Part shown: positions 1-8,738 of the stretch, piece by piece | Position numbering within the stretch: the stretch's first letter is position 1 | Layout: each line of letters starts with the position of its first letter | NCBI GenBank assembly: GCA_910584095.1 | Contig: CAJTYU010000043.1 | Span: forward strand, 1-15,725 | Direction: 5' to 3' | Source: an uncultured Dorea sp. | GTDB taxonomy: Bacteria; Bacillota; Clostridia; Lachnospirales; Lachnospiraceae | Length of the DNA: 15,725 nt | Position numbers and translations under genes: made by a program | The notes under the pieces: model-generated | What the model saw: the letters and a program-made list of their open reading frames with translations, nothing else | Database searches by the model: none | Told to the model about the DNA's origin: nothing

Positions 1-10
1 GTATAATTTT

Positions 11-43
11 AGAAAGCGCCAGTCCATTGGATGGGCGCTTTCT
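11..43 (+). terminator. Rho-independent terminator-like hairpin
   Basis: A perfect 10-bp stem pairs 11-20 (AGAAAGCGCC) with 34-43 (GGCGCTTTCT). The 13-base loop can itself form a small TCCA/TGGA pair. The 3' arm ends in CTTTCT followed by TTC, giving a short, imperfect T-rich tail on the + strand; the opposite direction lacks a T tract after the stem. It most likely ends a gene left of the window and separates it from the glycan locus. The upstream gene cannot be seen. Confidence 0.62.
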
Positions 44-166
44 TTCACATAAAGGACAAATTGCTTTATGCGGAAGAAAACGCCTATCTGTTTTTATGCC
101 CGTAACTAGGCTTTGCTGCGGCATATCTTGCCATTTACCATTTTTATCTATAAGGAGAAATACATT

Positions 167-2260
167 ATGAAGATACAATTAAGCATCTCACTGCTTGCCT
201 CAGACAGGCCGGCGGCCCTTGAACGGTGCTTGGATTCCCTAAGGCCCTTGCTGATGCAGGTGCCAAGTGAATTGATCGTTATCGTTACCGGGACGAACGA
301 ACGTGTAAGGACGCTGGCTTCCCAATATACGGATCAGGTCATCCCCTTTACATGGTGCGATGATTTTTCTGCCGCCCGCAATACCGGCCTCAGAGCCGCC
401 AAGGGCGAGTGGTTTATGTATCTGGACGATGACGAATGGTTTGAGGACGTTACGGAGATCCGCGACTTTTTTCTGTCGGGGGAATATAAAAACTACGGCA
501 CGGCCTTTTATAAGGTAAGGAATTACCTGAATTGGGACGGGGTGCAGTATTTTGATTTTTACGCTCTCAGGATGTGCAGGATTACATCTGACCTCCGGTT
601 TGAGAACCCGATCCATGAGGAACTGGTCCCGCGCCGGGGCGCTTCCCGGTTTTTCGACGCGTACGTTCATCATTACGGCTATGTCGTAGATAAGAAGAAA
701 GCGGATGCGGGGAAGACCTCGCGGAATATCCCCATGCTGCTTGAAAACATCCGCAAGAACCCAGACTACATCAAGAACTATGTCCAGATCACGCAGGAGT
801 ATTATGTGCGCGGGGAATGGGAAAAGGCAGAGGAATACTGCCGGAAGGGCCGCAGGCTCTGCCGGGGGAAGGCCGGGGCCGAGTGGTATATCCAGTGGTT
901 TCAGGTTTACTGGGTGGATATCCAGACTGCAAAGGGGGACGACGAGTCCGCTAGAAAACAGGCCCTGTCCATCTTGGAGAAGGAAAAGACCAGCGAACTG
1001 GCCAGGCTGTGCCTTTACCGGAAGCTGGTTCTCCTTGGTACACGGCTGAAAAGGCATGAGGAAACGCTCCGTTATGGGAATGAATTTGAAAACCTCCTTG
1101 CATACATGGGGGAACACCCCGGGCTGTGGGAGGAACAGGGGTATGGCGACATTAACGAAGGGATGGTCAAAAAGCCCCAAGAGCTGGTATTAGGAAGACT
1201 TCGGTGTGCCGAAGCAGCCTTTTATCTGGAGAACAGCGAAGGGGCGGCGGGGTTCCTGAAGCTCCTGCCATGGGAAGACGAGACGCAGGTACAGAAGTAT
1301 TATTCGTTATTTGACGGCTGGAAGGAACAGAATGGGGAAGTGTTCTTTGGGATACTTAAGGAATTGGATAAGGATGGGATACAGAACCCCTACTTAATGT
1401 TCCGGGCAGTCCCTCTTCCTGATACAAGTCTTGATACAAGAGAAGACCAAACAAAGGAACCGGGAAATCCGGATACATTTTTGTCCTGCATTAACCGGAC
1501 GGCATCCCTGTATTTACAGCAAAAGATTTTGGAGGAAGCGGTTCTGTCGGGAATGGAGCTGGAGAAGTTTGCGGACGCCTTGGAGCTTGAGTCATGGAAC
1601 CTCTGTATACAGCGGGTTGTAGAAAACCTCCCGGTATCGGAACTTTCCTTATCCGCAGGGATCGGGGAGGCTGCTGGGAAATTAAAGGAGGCGGCGCCTC
1701 TGCACGGGCTGTGGCTTGAGAAACTGGTTCGTGAGAAACAGCTCCTCCGGGAATATCCCGCCGGGGATGAACTTGTGGGAAGGCTGGCGGGATACAGCCG
1801 GTGCGTCCTTTCCTATTATAAAAGGCAGTACCGGGAAGAGATGTTTGAGGAACGGGAAGGGGCGTCCCTCCCGCCGGACTGCCGGTTTGCACTTTATACG
1901 GCAAAGGCGCTGGAAAGTATGGAAGCACAAAAGTTTCCGGAGGCGGTGCATTTGTTCCGTCTGGCCCTGAAATGTTATCCGGTGATGACGGGAGTTGTAC
2001 AGGAAGTGATACGTCAGATGAAGAACCGCATAGACAACCCGGCGCGGAATGCGGGCGGGGAGTTCGGGATGCTTGCAGAGCAGATGAAGCAGAGCCTGTC
2101 CATGCTGGTTGAACAGAGGCAGTATGCGCAGGCGCTGCCGGTAATGCAGCAGCTCTGCACGCTCCTGCCGGAAGATTTGGAGCTTTTGCGGATACGCCAG
2201 CGGCTCCTTGCTAAGATGGACGAACAGAGGGGATGCGAGGGAGCATTGTCTGTTTTATGA
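167..2260 (+). CDS. Family 2 glycosyltransferase with long TPR-like C-terminal region
   Basis: A 697-residue protein predicted to transfer a sugar from a nucleotide-sugar donor in the cytoplasm. Residues 1-155 form a GT-A fold GT2 domain: a DDFSAARN motif at 65-72, a YLDDDEW motif with the metal/nucleotide-binding acidic cluster at 87-89, and an acceptor-site-like PIHEE at 148-152. From about residue 200 to the end it is helical, with TPR-like segments (for example around 215-280 and 600-690), probably for protein contact or oligomerisation. The ATG at 167 is preceded by AAGGAG at 152-157 with a 9-base gap. The in-frame TTG at 113 would add 18 residues without a good ribosome binding site and was not chosen. 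GT2 proteins with TPR tails are common beside flagellin or surface-protein genes in Clostridia, but the acceptor here is unknown. It is first in the apparent operon. Confidence 0.88.
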   Translation: MKIQLSISLLASDRPAALERCLDSLRPLLMQVPSELIVIVTGTNERVRTLASQYTDQVIPFTWCDDFSAARNTGLRAAKGEWFMYLDDDEWFEDVTEIRDFFLSGEYKNYGTAFYKVRNYLNWDGVQYFDFYALRMCRITSDLRFENPIHEELVPRRGASRFFDAYVHHYGYVVDKKKADAGKTSRNIPMLLENIRKNPDYIKNYVQITQEYYVRGEWEKAEEYCRKGRRLCRGKAGAEWYIQWFQVYWVDIQTAKGDDESARKQALSILEKEKTSELARLCLYRKLVLLGTRLKRHEETLRYGNEFENLLAYMGEHPGLWEEQGYGDINEGMVKKPQELVLGRLRCAEAAFYLENSEGAAGFLKLLPWEDETQVQKYYSLFDGWKEQNGEVFFGILKELDKDGIQNPYLMFRAVPLPDTSLDTREDQTKEPGNPDTFLSCINRTASLYLQQKILEEAVLSGMELEKFADALELESWNLCIQRVVENLPVSELSLSAGIGEAAGKLKEAAPLHGLWLEKLVREKQLLREYPAGDELVGRLAGYSRCVLSYYKRQYREEMFEEREGASLPPDCRFALYTAKALESMEAQKFPEAVHLFRLALKCYPVMTGVVQEVIRQMKNRIDNPARNAGGEFGMLAEQMKQSLSMLVEQRQYAQALPVMQQLCTLLPEDLELLRIRQRLLAKMDEQRGCEGALSVL

Positions 2261-2312
2261 TAAAAGGCTGCCATATGTTTATTTATTTAAAATCAAAGGA
2301 AGGTTGTTAATT

Positions 2313-3425
2313 ATGCTTACAAAACAGCTGGAGGCCGATCTGGCCTATACCTATCACAAACTCAGTAAGGAAGAGCGGGCGAAGCTTTCCGGCGGCACAC
2401 TTCTTATTACGGGATGCGCCGGGTTTCTTGGCTTTTATCTCCTGCATTTCCTTTACCGGTACAGGGAGGAGCTTGCCTTAAAGCGGGTCCTTTGTCTGGA
2501 TAACTTTATGCTGGGGCATCCGGATTGGATTCGGGAAATGGAGGCGGACAGCCGGTTTATAGTGGAAAAGTTCGACATTATTACGGATGATATTGCTTCC
2601 GTACCGGGAGCCGGGGAGGCGGACTTCATCATCCATATGGCGTCCATTGCATCGCCCATGTTCTACCGGAAGCATCCGATTGAAACAATCGACGCGAACG
2701 TATTCGGGCTCCGCAGGCTCCTTGATTTTTACTGTGGGAAGCAGGTTAAAGGATTTTTGTTCTTTTCGTCCAGCGAGTTATACGGGGATCCGGCGCCGGA
2801 AGCGGTACCGACGGACGAGGAGTATTACGGCTATGTATGCGCCACCGGGCCGCGCGCCTGCTACGACGAAGCGAAGCGGTTCGGCGAAACCATGTGCATG
2901 CTGTTTGCGAAGAAATATAACATGCCCATCGGGGTGGTGAGGCCCTTCAATAATTATGGACCGGGCATGAAGATCAATGACAAGAGAGTCCCGGCGGATT
3001 TTGCCAAAAATGTGGTTGAAAATCATGACATCCAGATCCTGTCGAACGGGAGCCCTACCCGCACCTTCTGCTATATCGCGGATGCGGCAGCCGGGTACTT
3101 AAAGGTATTGCTGCATGGATCTTACGATTATTTCAATATCGGTATTGACCGCCCTGAGGTTTCCATCGAAAGGCTTGCGGAGGTTTACCGGGAAGCGGGA
3201 ACGGAAATCCTTGGCTATACCGGGAAAGTTACCTTTGCAGTTTCCGAGGATAAGGAATATTTGACGAATAACCCGGGAAGGCGATGCCCGAAGATTGATA
3301 AGGCAGCGGGGACGCTGGATTATAGGCCGGAAATTTTAGTAGAAGAAGGGGTACGCAGATTCCTCACATTTATAAAAGAATGTAAAGAAAACGGAAAGAA
3401 CGGGGAGGGGAACCTGCTATGGTAA
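2313..3425 (+). CDS. UDP-glucuronate decarboxylase-like extended SDR
   Basis: A 370-residue NAD-dependent sugar-nucleotide enzyme. The Rossmann motif GCAGFLG is at 34-40. The catalytic triad is in place: SSSELYGDP at 152-160, and Tyr184 and Lys188 in GPRACYDEAKR. GPRACYDE, a YGPGMKINDKRVPADF stretch and an S-x-TRTFCYI stretch strongly resemble UDP-xylose synthases, which oxidise UDP-glucuronate at C4, decarboxylate it and re-reduce it. It carries an extra N-terminal helical segment of about 28 residues before the Rossmann fold. The ATG at 2313 has AAAGGAAGG at 2295-2303 and was preferred over an upstream in-frame start at 2208 that overlaps the previous gene. It overlaps the next gene, a UDP-sugar 6-dehydrogenase, by 7 bases. 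That pairing fits UDP-glucose to UDP-glucuronate to UDP-xylose. A 4-epimerase or 4-keto-arabinose-type activity cannot be excluded. Confidence 0.87.
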   Translation: MLTKQLEADLAYTYHKLSKEERAKLSGGTLLITGCAGFLGFYLLHFLYRYREELALKRVLCLDNFMLGHPDWIREMEADSRFIVEKFDIITDDIASVPGAGEADFIIHMASIASPMFYRKHPIETIDANVFGLRRLLDFYCGKQVKGFLFFSSSELYGDPAPEAVPTDEEYYGYVCATGPRACYDEAKRFGETMCMLFAKKYNMPIGVVRPFNNYGPGMKINDKRVPADFAKNVVENHDIQILSNGSPTRTFCYIADAAAGYLKVLLHGSYDYFNIGIDRPEVSIERLAEVYREAGTEILGYTGKVTFAVSEDKEYLTNNPGRRCPKIDKAAGTLDYRPEILVEEGVRRFLTFIKECKENGKNGEGNLLW

Positions 3426-4714
3426 CAGAGCGGATGAATAAAAAAACAGTAACGGTTTTCGGTCTGGGGTTTGTGGGTCTGACAACGGCGCTTGGATTTG
3501 CGGAGACCGGCTGCAAGGTATTCGGTATTGATGTGGATACGGAGCGGAAAGGGTTCTTGAGGGAAGGAAGAGTCCCCTTTCACGAACCCCATATGGAAGA
3601 GGTTCTGCGGAAACATATCGGTCAATCATTTTTTGTTACGGATGATATTCCGGCGGCAATCGCGGAAAGCGCCTATGTATTCTACTGTGTGGGAACACCC
3701 TACGGGGCGGACGGGAGCGCGGATTTGACATACCTATTTTCCGCCATTGACAGCACGCTTGACGCAGTCCATGATGAAAAATTCCGTGTACTCGTGACCA
3801 AATCCACCATCCCGCCGTCCACAACGGCAGAAAAAATCCTTCCATATATAAAGGGAAAAGGCGGGAAGGCAGAACACTTGGGGGTGGCAAACAACCCGGA
3901 GTTCCTCCGGGAGGGACATTGCTGGGAGGATTTCATGGAGGCGGACAGAATCGTGCTGGGGGTAAATGATGAAACGTCAAAGACCCTCCTGACGGAACTG
4001 TATGAACCCATGGGAATCCCAATCAAATGTGTCAGCCATTCCACCGGGGAATTTATCAAATATTTGTCCAATACCTTGCTTGCCACTCTGATCAGCTATT
4101 CCAATGAGATGGCACAGGCGGCGGACGCCTTTGGAGGGATCGAGACGGCGGAAGCGTTTCGCATCTTACATATGGACAAAAGATGGAACCATTGTAACAT
4201 GTCCAGCTACGTCTACCCGGGCTGCGGGTACGGCGGGTACTGCCTGCCGAAGGATACCAGCGCATTCTATGCGCAGGCAGCGGAAAAGGGATTTGACGCA
4301 CAGATCTTGAAGCAGGTAATTCGGACAAATACAGACAGGCCGGTAAGGATAGCGGAAAAAATTGCCCGTTGTCTGGAAAAAGGCGGGGACTCGAAAAAGT
4401 CCGGACATACAGGAACTATCGGTGTTCTGGGGCTTTCTTTCAAGTCGGGTTCTGACGACGTTAGGGATACCCCGGCGTTAAAGGTCATACAGGCGCTAAA
4501 GAAACTGGGCTGTACAGACATCATTGGCTACGACCCAGTTGCAATGGAAGAGTTCGCGCGCAGGTATCCGGATGTGGGGATTCGTTTTGCCCGCAGTATG
4601 CAGGAAGCTTATGAGGAATCCGACATCCTTGCTATTGTTACGGCTTGGGAAGAGTTCCGGGAAGCGCCGGGACTTGGAAATAAAGAAATTATAGACTGCA
4701 GGTATATGCTGTAG
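3419..4714 (+). CDS. UDP-glucose/UDP-sugar 6-dehydrogenase
   Basis: A 431-residue NAD-dependent dehydrogenase that oxidises C6 of a UDP-sugar to the uronate in two steps. The N-terminal Rossmann motif GLGFVG is at 15-20, with an acidic residue after the second strand (GIDVD). The central helix contains EFIKYLSN with Lys214. The catalytic cysteine is Cys275 in GCGYGGYCLPKD. A C-terminal UDP-binding domain has SDDVRDTPAL, the usual family signature. Length is normal. Its ATG lies inside the end of the preceding decarboxylase-like gene and has GGGGAGGGG at 3402-3410; an alternative ATG at 3434 has a weaker site. UDP-glucose is the most likely substrate because of the UDP-glucuronate-decarboxylase-like partner, but UDP-GlcNAc- or UDP-ManNAc-type dehydrogenases share these motifs. 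Confidence 0.9.
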   Translation: MVTERMNKKTVTVFGLGFVGLTTALGFAETGCKVFGIDVDTERKGFLREGRVPFHEPHMEEVLRKHIGQSFFVTDDIPAAIAESAYVFYCVGTPYGADGSADLTYLFSAIDSTLDAVHDEKFRVLVTKSTIPPSTTAEKILPYIKGKGGKAEHLGVANNPEFLREGHCWEDFMEADRIVLGVNDETSKTLLTELYEPMGIPIKCVSHSTGEFIKYLSNTLLATLISYSNEMAQAADAFGGIETAEAFRILHMDKRWNHCNMSSYVYPGCGYGGYCLPKDTSAFYAQAAEKGFDAQILKQVIRTNTDRPVRIAEKIARCLEKGGDSKKSGHTGTIGVLGLSFKSGSDDVRDTPALKVIQALKKLGCTDIIGYDPVAMEEFARRYPDVGIRFARSMQEAYEESDILAIVTAWEEFREAPGLGNKEIIDCRYML

Positions 4715-4739
4715 ATTGATAGATTCATGGAGGTTATAA

Positions 4740-6053
4740 ATGGAAAAACAACAGATTTTAGATATGGTTGCCGAGTACTGCCGCAAGCAGCACGCGGCAA
4801 AGGAATGGAAGCCGGGAGACCGGATTAATTATGCGGGACGCATCTATGACGAGGAAGAACTCTGCAACCTTGTGGATGCCTCCCTTGACTTCTGGCTGAC
4901 TGCCGGAAAATACACGGAGGAGTTCGAGACGGGGCTTGGGGAATACCTTGGCGTACCGTACTGCTCCGTTGTGAATTCAGGGTCTTCCGCAAACCTGCTC
5001 GCCATGGCGGCGCTGACGTCCCCGCTTCTGGGGGATAGGCGGGTTCTGCCGGGGGACGAGGTTATAACCGTAGCGGCGGCGTTCCCCACCACGGTGGCGC
5101 CCATTGTGCAGTGCGGGGCAGTCCCGGTGTTCGTGGACATTGAAATCCCTTATTACAACATCGACGCAGCAAAACTGGAAGGTGCGCTTTCCGACCGGAC
5201 CAAAGCGGTATTTTTAGCCCACAGTCTGGGGAACGTGTTTGACTTAAAGGCGGTTAAGGATTTCTGTACAAAGCACGGCCTTTACCTAATTGAGGATAAC
5301 TGTGACGCGCTGGGAGCTGAGTATGAAACCGGAGGGGAATACCAAAAATCCGGGACCATCGGGGATATCGGTACTTCCAGCTTCTATCCGGCCCACCATA
5401 TGACGATGGGGGAAGGCGGGGCGGTCTATACAAAGAACCCGCTTTTACATAGGATTGTCCGTTCCTTAAGGGACTGGGGGCGCGACTGCGTCTGCAGCGG
5501 AGGGCAGGACAACCGGTGCGGGCGCCGTTTTGACGGGCAGTACGGGACCCTGCCGAAGGGTTATGACCATAAGTACGTGTATTCCCACTTGGGGTACAAC
5601 CTAAAGGTAACGGATATGCAGGCCGCTATTGGCGCGGCTCAGCTTAAGAAACTGCCGGGGTTTGTGGAACGTCGCCGGGAGAACTGGGACTACCTGAAGG
5701 AGCAGCTTAAGGATTTAAACGAATATTTTGTACTGCCTGAAATTACGCCGGACTCTCGCCCGAGCTGGTTTGGTTTCATGATGATGGTAAGGGATGGAGC
5801 CGGCAAGACTAGGGACGAGGTTACCGCATACCTAGAGGAACACGGGATACAGACCCGCGCGCTGTTTGCCGGGAATATCACGCGCCACCCATGCTTCGAG
5901 GCATTGGAGGAAGACAGGGATTACCGGATAGCGGGCGGCCTTGAAAAAACAGACGAGGTTATGCATAAAGGCTTCTGGGTAGGGGTCTATCCTGGCATGA
6001 CCAAAGAGATGCTGGATGAAATGGCGCGCAGGATACGCGAGAGCGTGCAGTAA
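4740..6053 (+). CDS. rfbH: CDP-4-keto-6-deoxy-D-glucose 3-dehydrase (RfbH/DdhC, E1-type)
   Basis: A 437-residue DegT/DnrJ/EryC1-fold enzyme of the C3-deoxygenating branch. It is predicted to use pyridoxamine phosphate and a [2Fe-2S] cluster to remove the 3-OH of CDP-4-keto-6-deoxyglucose. The cofactor phosphate site GSSAN is at 81-85 and EDNCDALG at 185-192. The aminotransferase Schiff-base lysine is replaced by His219 in SFYPAHHMTMGEGG, the hallmark of the dehydrase. Cys250, Cys252 and Cys260 keep the C-x-C-x7-C spacing of the iron-sulfur site; Cys188 is the likely fourth ligand. ColD-type enzymes share the histidine but lack this cluster, so E1 is the better match. GGAGG lies 6 bases before the ATG. 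The partner reductase (E3) and the enzymes making CDP-4-keto-6-deoxyglucose are not in the window. Confidence 0.93.
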   Translation: MEKQQILDMVAEYCRKQHAAKEWKPGDRINYAGRIYDEEELCNLVDASLDFWLTAGKYTEEFETGLGEYLGVPYCSVVNSGSSANLLAMAALTSPLLGDRRVLPGDEVITVAAAFPTTVAPIVQCGAVPVFVDIEIPYYNIDAAKLEGALSDRTKAVFLAHSLGNVFDLKAVKDFCTKHGLYLIEDNCDALGAEYETGGEYQKSGTIGDIGTSSFYPAHHMTMGEGGAVYTKNPLLHRIVRSLRDWGRDCVCSGGQDNRCGRRFDGQYGTLPKGYDHKYVYSHLGYNLKVTDMQAAIGAAQLKKLPGFVERRRENWDYLKEQLKDLNEYFVLPEITPDSRPSWFGFMMMVRDGAGKTRDEVTAYLEEHGIQTRALFAGNITRHPCFEALEEDRDYRIAGGLEKTDEVMHKGFWVGVYPGMTKEMLDEMARRIRESVQ

Positions 6054-6088
6054 CACAGCGGAAACACAGCATATAAGGAGGAAACACT

Positions 6089-6910
6089 ATGATAAATGGT
6101 TTGAAGATATTTGACTGTACCCTCCGGGAAGTCGGCTACCAGACAGGGTGGCACTTTACGGATAAATTTGTCCGGAATGTCTATCGGTTCGCCCAGGGAA
6201 AAGGGATTGATTACGTAGAACTGGGATTCTTCCATCAGGAAGCGGCGGACCCGGACAGGGGGATTTACCGATACTGCAGTACAAAGAATGACGAGATTGC
6301 AGATGTATTTAAGGGTTCCAAAAACGTAACGAAACTCTCTGCCATGCGGGATATCCAGCGGCCGCTCTCGCCGCTTCTGCCGGCGGACCAGAGCATTGTT
6401 GACACAATCCGGATACTCACCCGTTCCCATGAAACGGACCTTGGGATTCTGGAAGGCTATGTAGACGAGGCCATGGGGTTGGGGTACGGGGTGTTTATCA
6501 ACTTCACCAGCGCGGGCTACAACTCACGGGAAATGAACATGGAGTTTGCCAAGTTTGCCAAGGAAAAGGGCGTGCATGCCATTGAATTTGCGGACACGGA
6601 AAGTGTAATGACGGAGGAATATGTAAAGAGGACGATCCGGGACTGCCATGAGATCGGAATTGAGATGGGAGTACACCTCCACGACAAGAACGGCACGGCG
6701 GAATTTCTTGCAGATCTTGCAATCGCGGAAGGCGCGGACTATATGGACGTAACCCATGTGGGGCTGGGCGGCAAATGGCGGGACGGCAACGTGACGATGG
6801 AATATCTTCTTAGGAAGCTGGAAATCAGCGGCGGGTACGAGGCTACCATGATTCGGAACGAGCTGATCGAGAACCTGATTGAATTTAACCCATACAGCGC
6901 GGCGGAGTAA
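6089..6910 (+). CDS. HMGL/DmpG-type aldolase of a glycan locus
   Basis: A 273-residue TIM-barrel lyase of the family that includes HMG-CoA lyase, 4-hydroxy-2-oxovalerate aldolase (DmpG/MhpE) and isopropylmalate synthase. The barrel opens with FDCTLREVG at 8-16, which carries the metal-binding Asp9 and catalytic Arg13. VHLHDKNG at 195-202 supplies the two metal-ligand histidines (196, 198). GLGGKWRDGN at 225-234 matches the late glycine/asparagine motif. It is shorter than DmpG and lacks its C-terminal partner-binding region; no acetaldehyde dehydrogenase partner is present. AAGGAGGA precedes the ATG by about 6 bases, and the next gene starts 5 bases after its stop. Its place between an RfbH-type dehydrase and a TPP enzyme suggests it makes or cleaves a 2-oxo acid used to build a sugar branch. 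The true substrate is unknown. Confidence 0.82.
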   Translation: MINGLKIFDCTLREVGYQTGWHFTDKFVRNVYRFAQGKGIDYVELGFFHQEAADPDRGIYRYCSTKNDEIADVFKGSKNVTKLSAMRDIQRPLSPLLPADQSIVDTIRILTRSHETDLGILEGYVDEAMGLGYGVFINFTSAGYNSREMNMEFAKFAKEKGVHAIEFADTESVMTEEYVKRTIRDCHEIGIEMGVHLHDKNGTAEFLADLAIAEGADYMDVTHVGLGGKWRDGNVTMEYLLRKLEISGGYEATMIRNELIENLIEFNPYSAAE

Positions 6911-6915
6911 ATAAA

Positions 6916-8709
6916 ATGAAAGTATCAGATTATGTAATACAATTCCTTGCGGATCTGGGAATCGGGCATGTCTTTTATGTCAGCGGCGGCGGCGCCATGC
7001 ACTTAAATGATTCTCTAGGAAGAAACGGGGAAATTGAGGGCGTATGTACGCTCCATGAACAGGGCGCGTCGATTGCGGCGGAAGCCTACGCAAGAATCAG
7101 TGAAAACTACGGGGCCTGCCTTGTAACTTCGGGCCCGGGCGGCACGAATGCGGTTACAGGGGCGGCGGGCGCCTATTACGATTCCACTCCGGTCATTTAC
7201 GTGTCGGGACAGGTAAAGCGGGACGATTTGACGGGGGAACAGGGGATCCGTCAGTTTGGGATACAGGAGGCGGATATCCTGTCCATTGTGGGATCTATCA
7301 CCAAGTACGCGGTGCAGATACGGGAACCGGAAAGAATCCGGTATGAGATGGAGAAGGCGGCGTTTCTTGCAAAAGAGGGACGGCCGGGTCCGGTGTGGAT
7401 AGACATCCCCTTGGATATTCAGGCATCCGAGATCGAGCCGGACGAACTGGAAACGTATCAGAAACAGGAGGACGGATGTGGTTCCCGGTTGGATAAGGAA
7501 GAACTGAACAGCCGGATTGCACAGGTGTTTGATTTACTTCGCAGTGCAGAGCGCCCGCTGATCCTTCTCGGAAACGGTATCCGCTTAGCGGGGGCCGCGC
7601 CGGAAGCAAGGGAGTTCTGTGAAGCGTTAGGGGCCCCTGTGGTGACCTCATGGAACGGGGTGGACCTGATTGAAGACAGCCATCCGCTGTTCTACGGGCG
7701 TCCGGGCTCGGTGGGACACCGCCATGCAAACTTCATCCAGCAGAACGCAGACCTTGTAGTTACCATCGGAAGCAGGCTGAACCTCCTTTCCACAGGCTAT
7801 AATTACGCAGGCTTTTTAGGGCAGGCAAAGCATGTGATGGTGGACATTGACGAGAAGGAGATGCATAAGAAAAGCGTGCGTCCTTATCTGGAAATCCCCT
7901 GCGACGCAGGATATTTCCTCAGGAAAATGCTGGAAAACAAGGAAGGGCTTGGCACTTCGCAAAAGGAGGAATGGATTTCCTACTGCGACGACATGAGGAA
8001 GCGGTATCCGGTCTTTATCCCGGAGGCGGAGCCAAGGGAAGGATATGTAAGCACCTACCGGCTGGTGGAGGAAATCAGCCGCCAGATGACGGGGGACGAC
8101 ATTTACCAGTTCACCAGCTCCGGGACTTCGGTGGATATTGCCATGAAGATGTTCCGGGTTAAGCGGGGACAGAGGGCGTTTCTTACGAAGGGACTGGCCG
8201 CGATGGGATTTGACGTACCGGCCTGCATCGGGAGCTGCATTGCTTCCGGCGGAAGGCGTACCATCTGCGTAACCGGCGACGGGAGCGTGATGATGAACAT
8301 TCAGGAGCTGGAGGTCATAAAGAGGCGGAACCTGCCTGTGAAGCTTTTTATTACGGATAACGGGGGCTACAGCATGATCTACGGCTCCCAGAACGGGAAT
8401 TTCAAGGGGCGCCTTACGGGCTGTACGGAGGAATCCGGGCTGACGCTGCCGGATATCGGGAAGATAGCCGAGGCTTTTGGAATCAGGACGCTGGAGTTGG
8501 ATTCCGAAGCGGACTTGGAAGGGAAAGTCCGGGAAGCCTTTGAGTATAGAGGCCCTGTGGTGTGCAGGGTGAAATCGGACATTGAGCAGAAGATCCTGCC
8601 AAGGCAGGCGAATTATATGAAAGAGGACGGCCAGATGGCGTCCCGGCCGCTGGACGATATGGCGCCGCTTCTCGGACGGGAAGAGTTAGAGGCCGCCCAC
8701 TGGAAGTAA
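6916..8709 (+). CDS. Acetolactate-synthase-like TPP enzyme, probable YerE-type sugar-branching enzyme
   Basis: A 597-residue thiamine-diphosphate enzyme with the three-domain layout of acetolactate synthase. In the Pyr domain, the activating Glu48 lies in LHEQGASIAAEAYAR. The TSGPGGTNAVTG loop follows, and GRPGPVWIDIP is at 155-165. The central Rossmann-like domain covers about 195-340. The PP domain has GDGSVMMN at 454-461 and a downstream DNGGYSM at 481-487, together forming the Mg/TPP-binding motif. Family members decarboxylate a 2-oxo acid and add the resulting acyl anion to a carbonyl. Housekeeping valine synthesis is less likely because its neighbours are sugar-nucleotide enzymes and no regulatory subunit gene is adjacent. 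By analogy with yersiniose YerE, it may add a two-carbon or longer unit to C4 of a CDP-3,6-dideoxy-4-ketohexose. GGAG in the end of the aldolase gene serves as ribosome binding site. Confidence 0.86.
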   Translation: MKVSDYVIQFLADLGIGHVFYVSGGGAMHLNDSLGRNGEIEGVCTLHEQGASIAAEAYARISENYGACLVTSGPGGTNAVTGAAGAYYDSTPVIYVSGQVKRDDLTGEQGIRQFGIQEADILSIVGSITKYAVQIREPERIRYEMEKAAFLAKEGRPGPVWIDIPLDIQASEIEPDELETYQKQEDGCGSRLDKEELNSRIAQVFDLLRSAERPLILLGNGIRLAGAAPEAREFCEALGAPVVTSWNGVDLIEDSHPLFYGRPGSVGHRHANFIQQNADLVVTIGSRLNLLSTGYNYAGFLGQAKHVMVDIDEKEMHKKSVRPYLEIPCDAGYFLRKMLENKEGLGTSQKEEWISYCDDMRKRYPVFIPEAEPREGYVSTYRLVEEISRQMTGDDIYQFTSSGTSVDIAMKMFRVKRGQRAFLTKGLAAMGFDVPACIGSCIASGGRRTICVTGDGSVMMNIQELEVIKRRNLPVKLFITDNGGYSMIYGSQNGNFKGRLTGCTEESGLTLPDIGKIAEAFGIRTLELDSEADLEGKVREAFEYRGPVVCRVKSDIEQKILPRQANYMKEDGQMASRPLDDMAPLLGREELEAAHWK

Positions 8710-8738
8710 AGACCATAAAGATATGAAGGTGTGGAAAT

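Noticed and set aside
50..77. A TAAA box followed 16 bases later by GCGGAAGA, loosely like a flagellar sigma-D/sigma-28 promoter.
   Set aside because: The -10-like element matches only about half of GCCGATAA, and the upstream gene that would support a flagellar setting is not visible.
113..141. TTGCTG and TACCAT with a 17-base spacer as a vegetative promoter for the first gene.
   Set aside because: Only three of six and four of six consensus bases match; other equally weak pairs occur in the same gap.
113..166. In-frame TTG start upstream of the first glycosyltransferase.
   Set aside because: The ATG at 167 has a strong AAGGAG at good spacing and begins exactly at the GT2 strand.
239..1180. 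A 313-codon open frame on the minus strand inside the first glycosyltransferase gene.
   Set aside because: It mirrors the codon pattern of the real gene, has no recognisable domain, and overlaps clear GT2 motifs on the + strand.
6916..8709. Housekeeping acetolactate synthase large subunit (ilvB) for branched amino acids.
   Set aside because: The context is purely sugar-nucleotide genes and no small regulatory subunit or other ilv gene is adjacent, so a sugar-branching role fits better.
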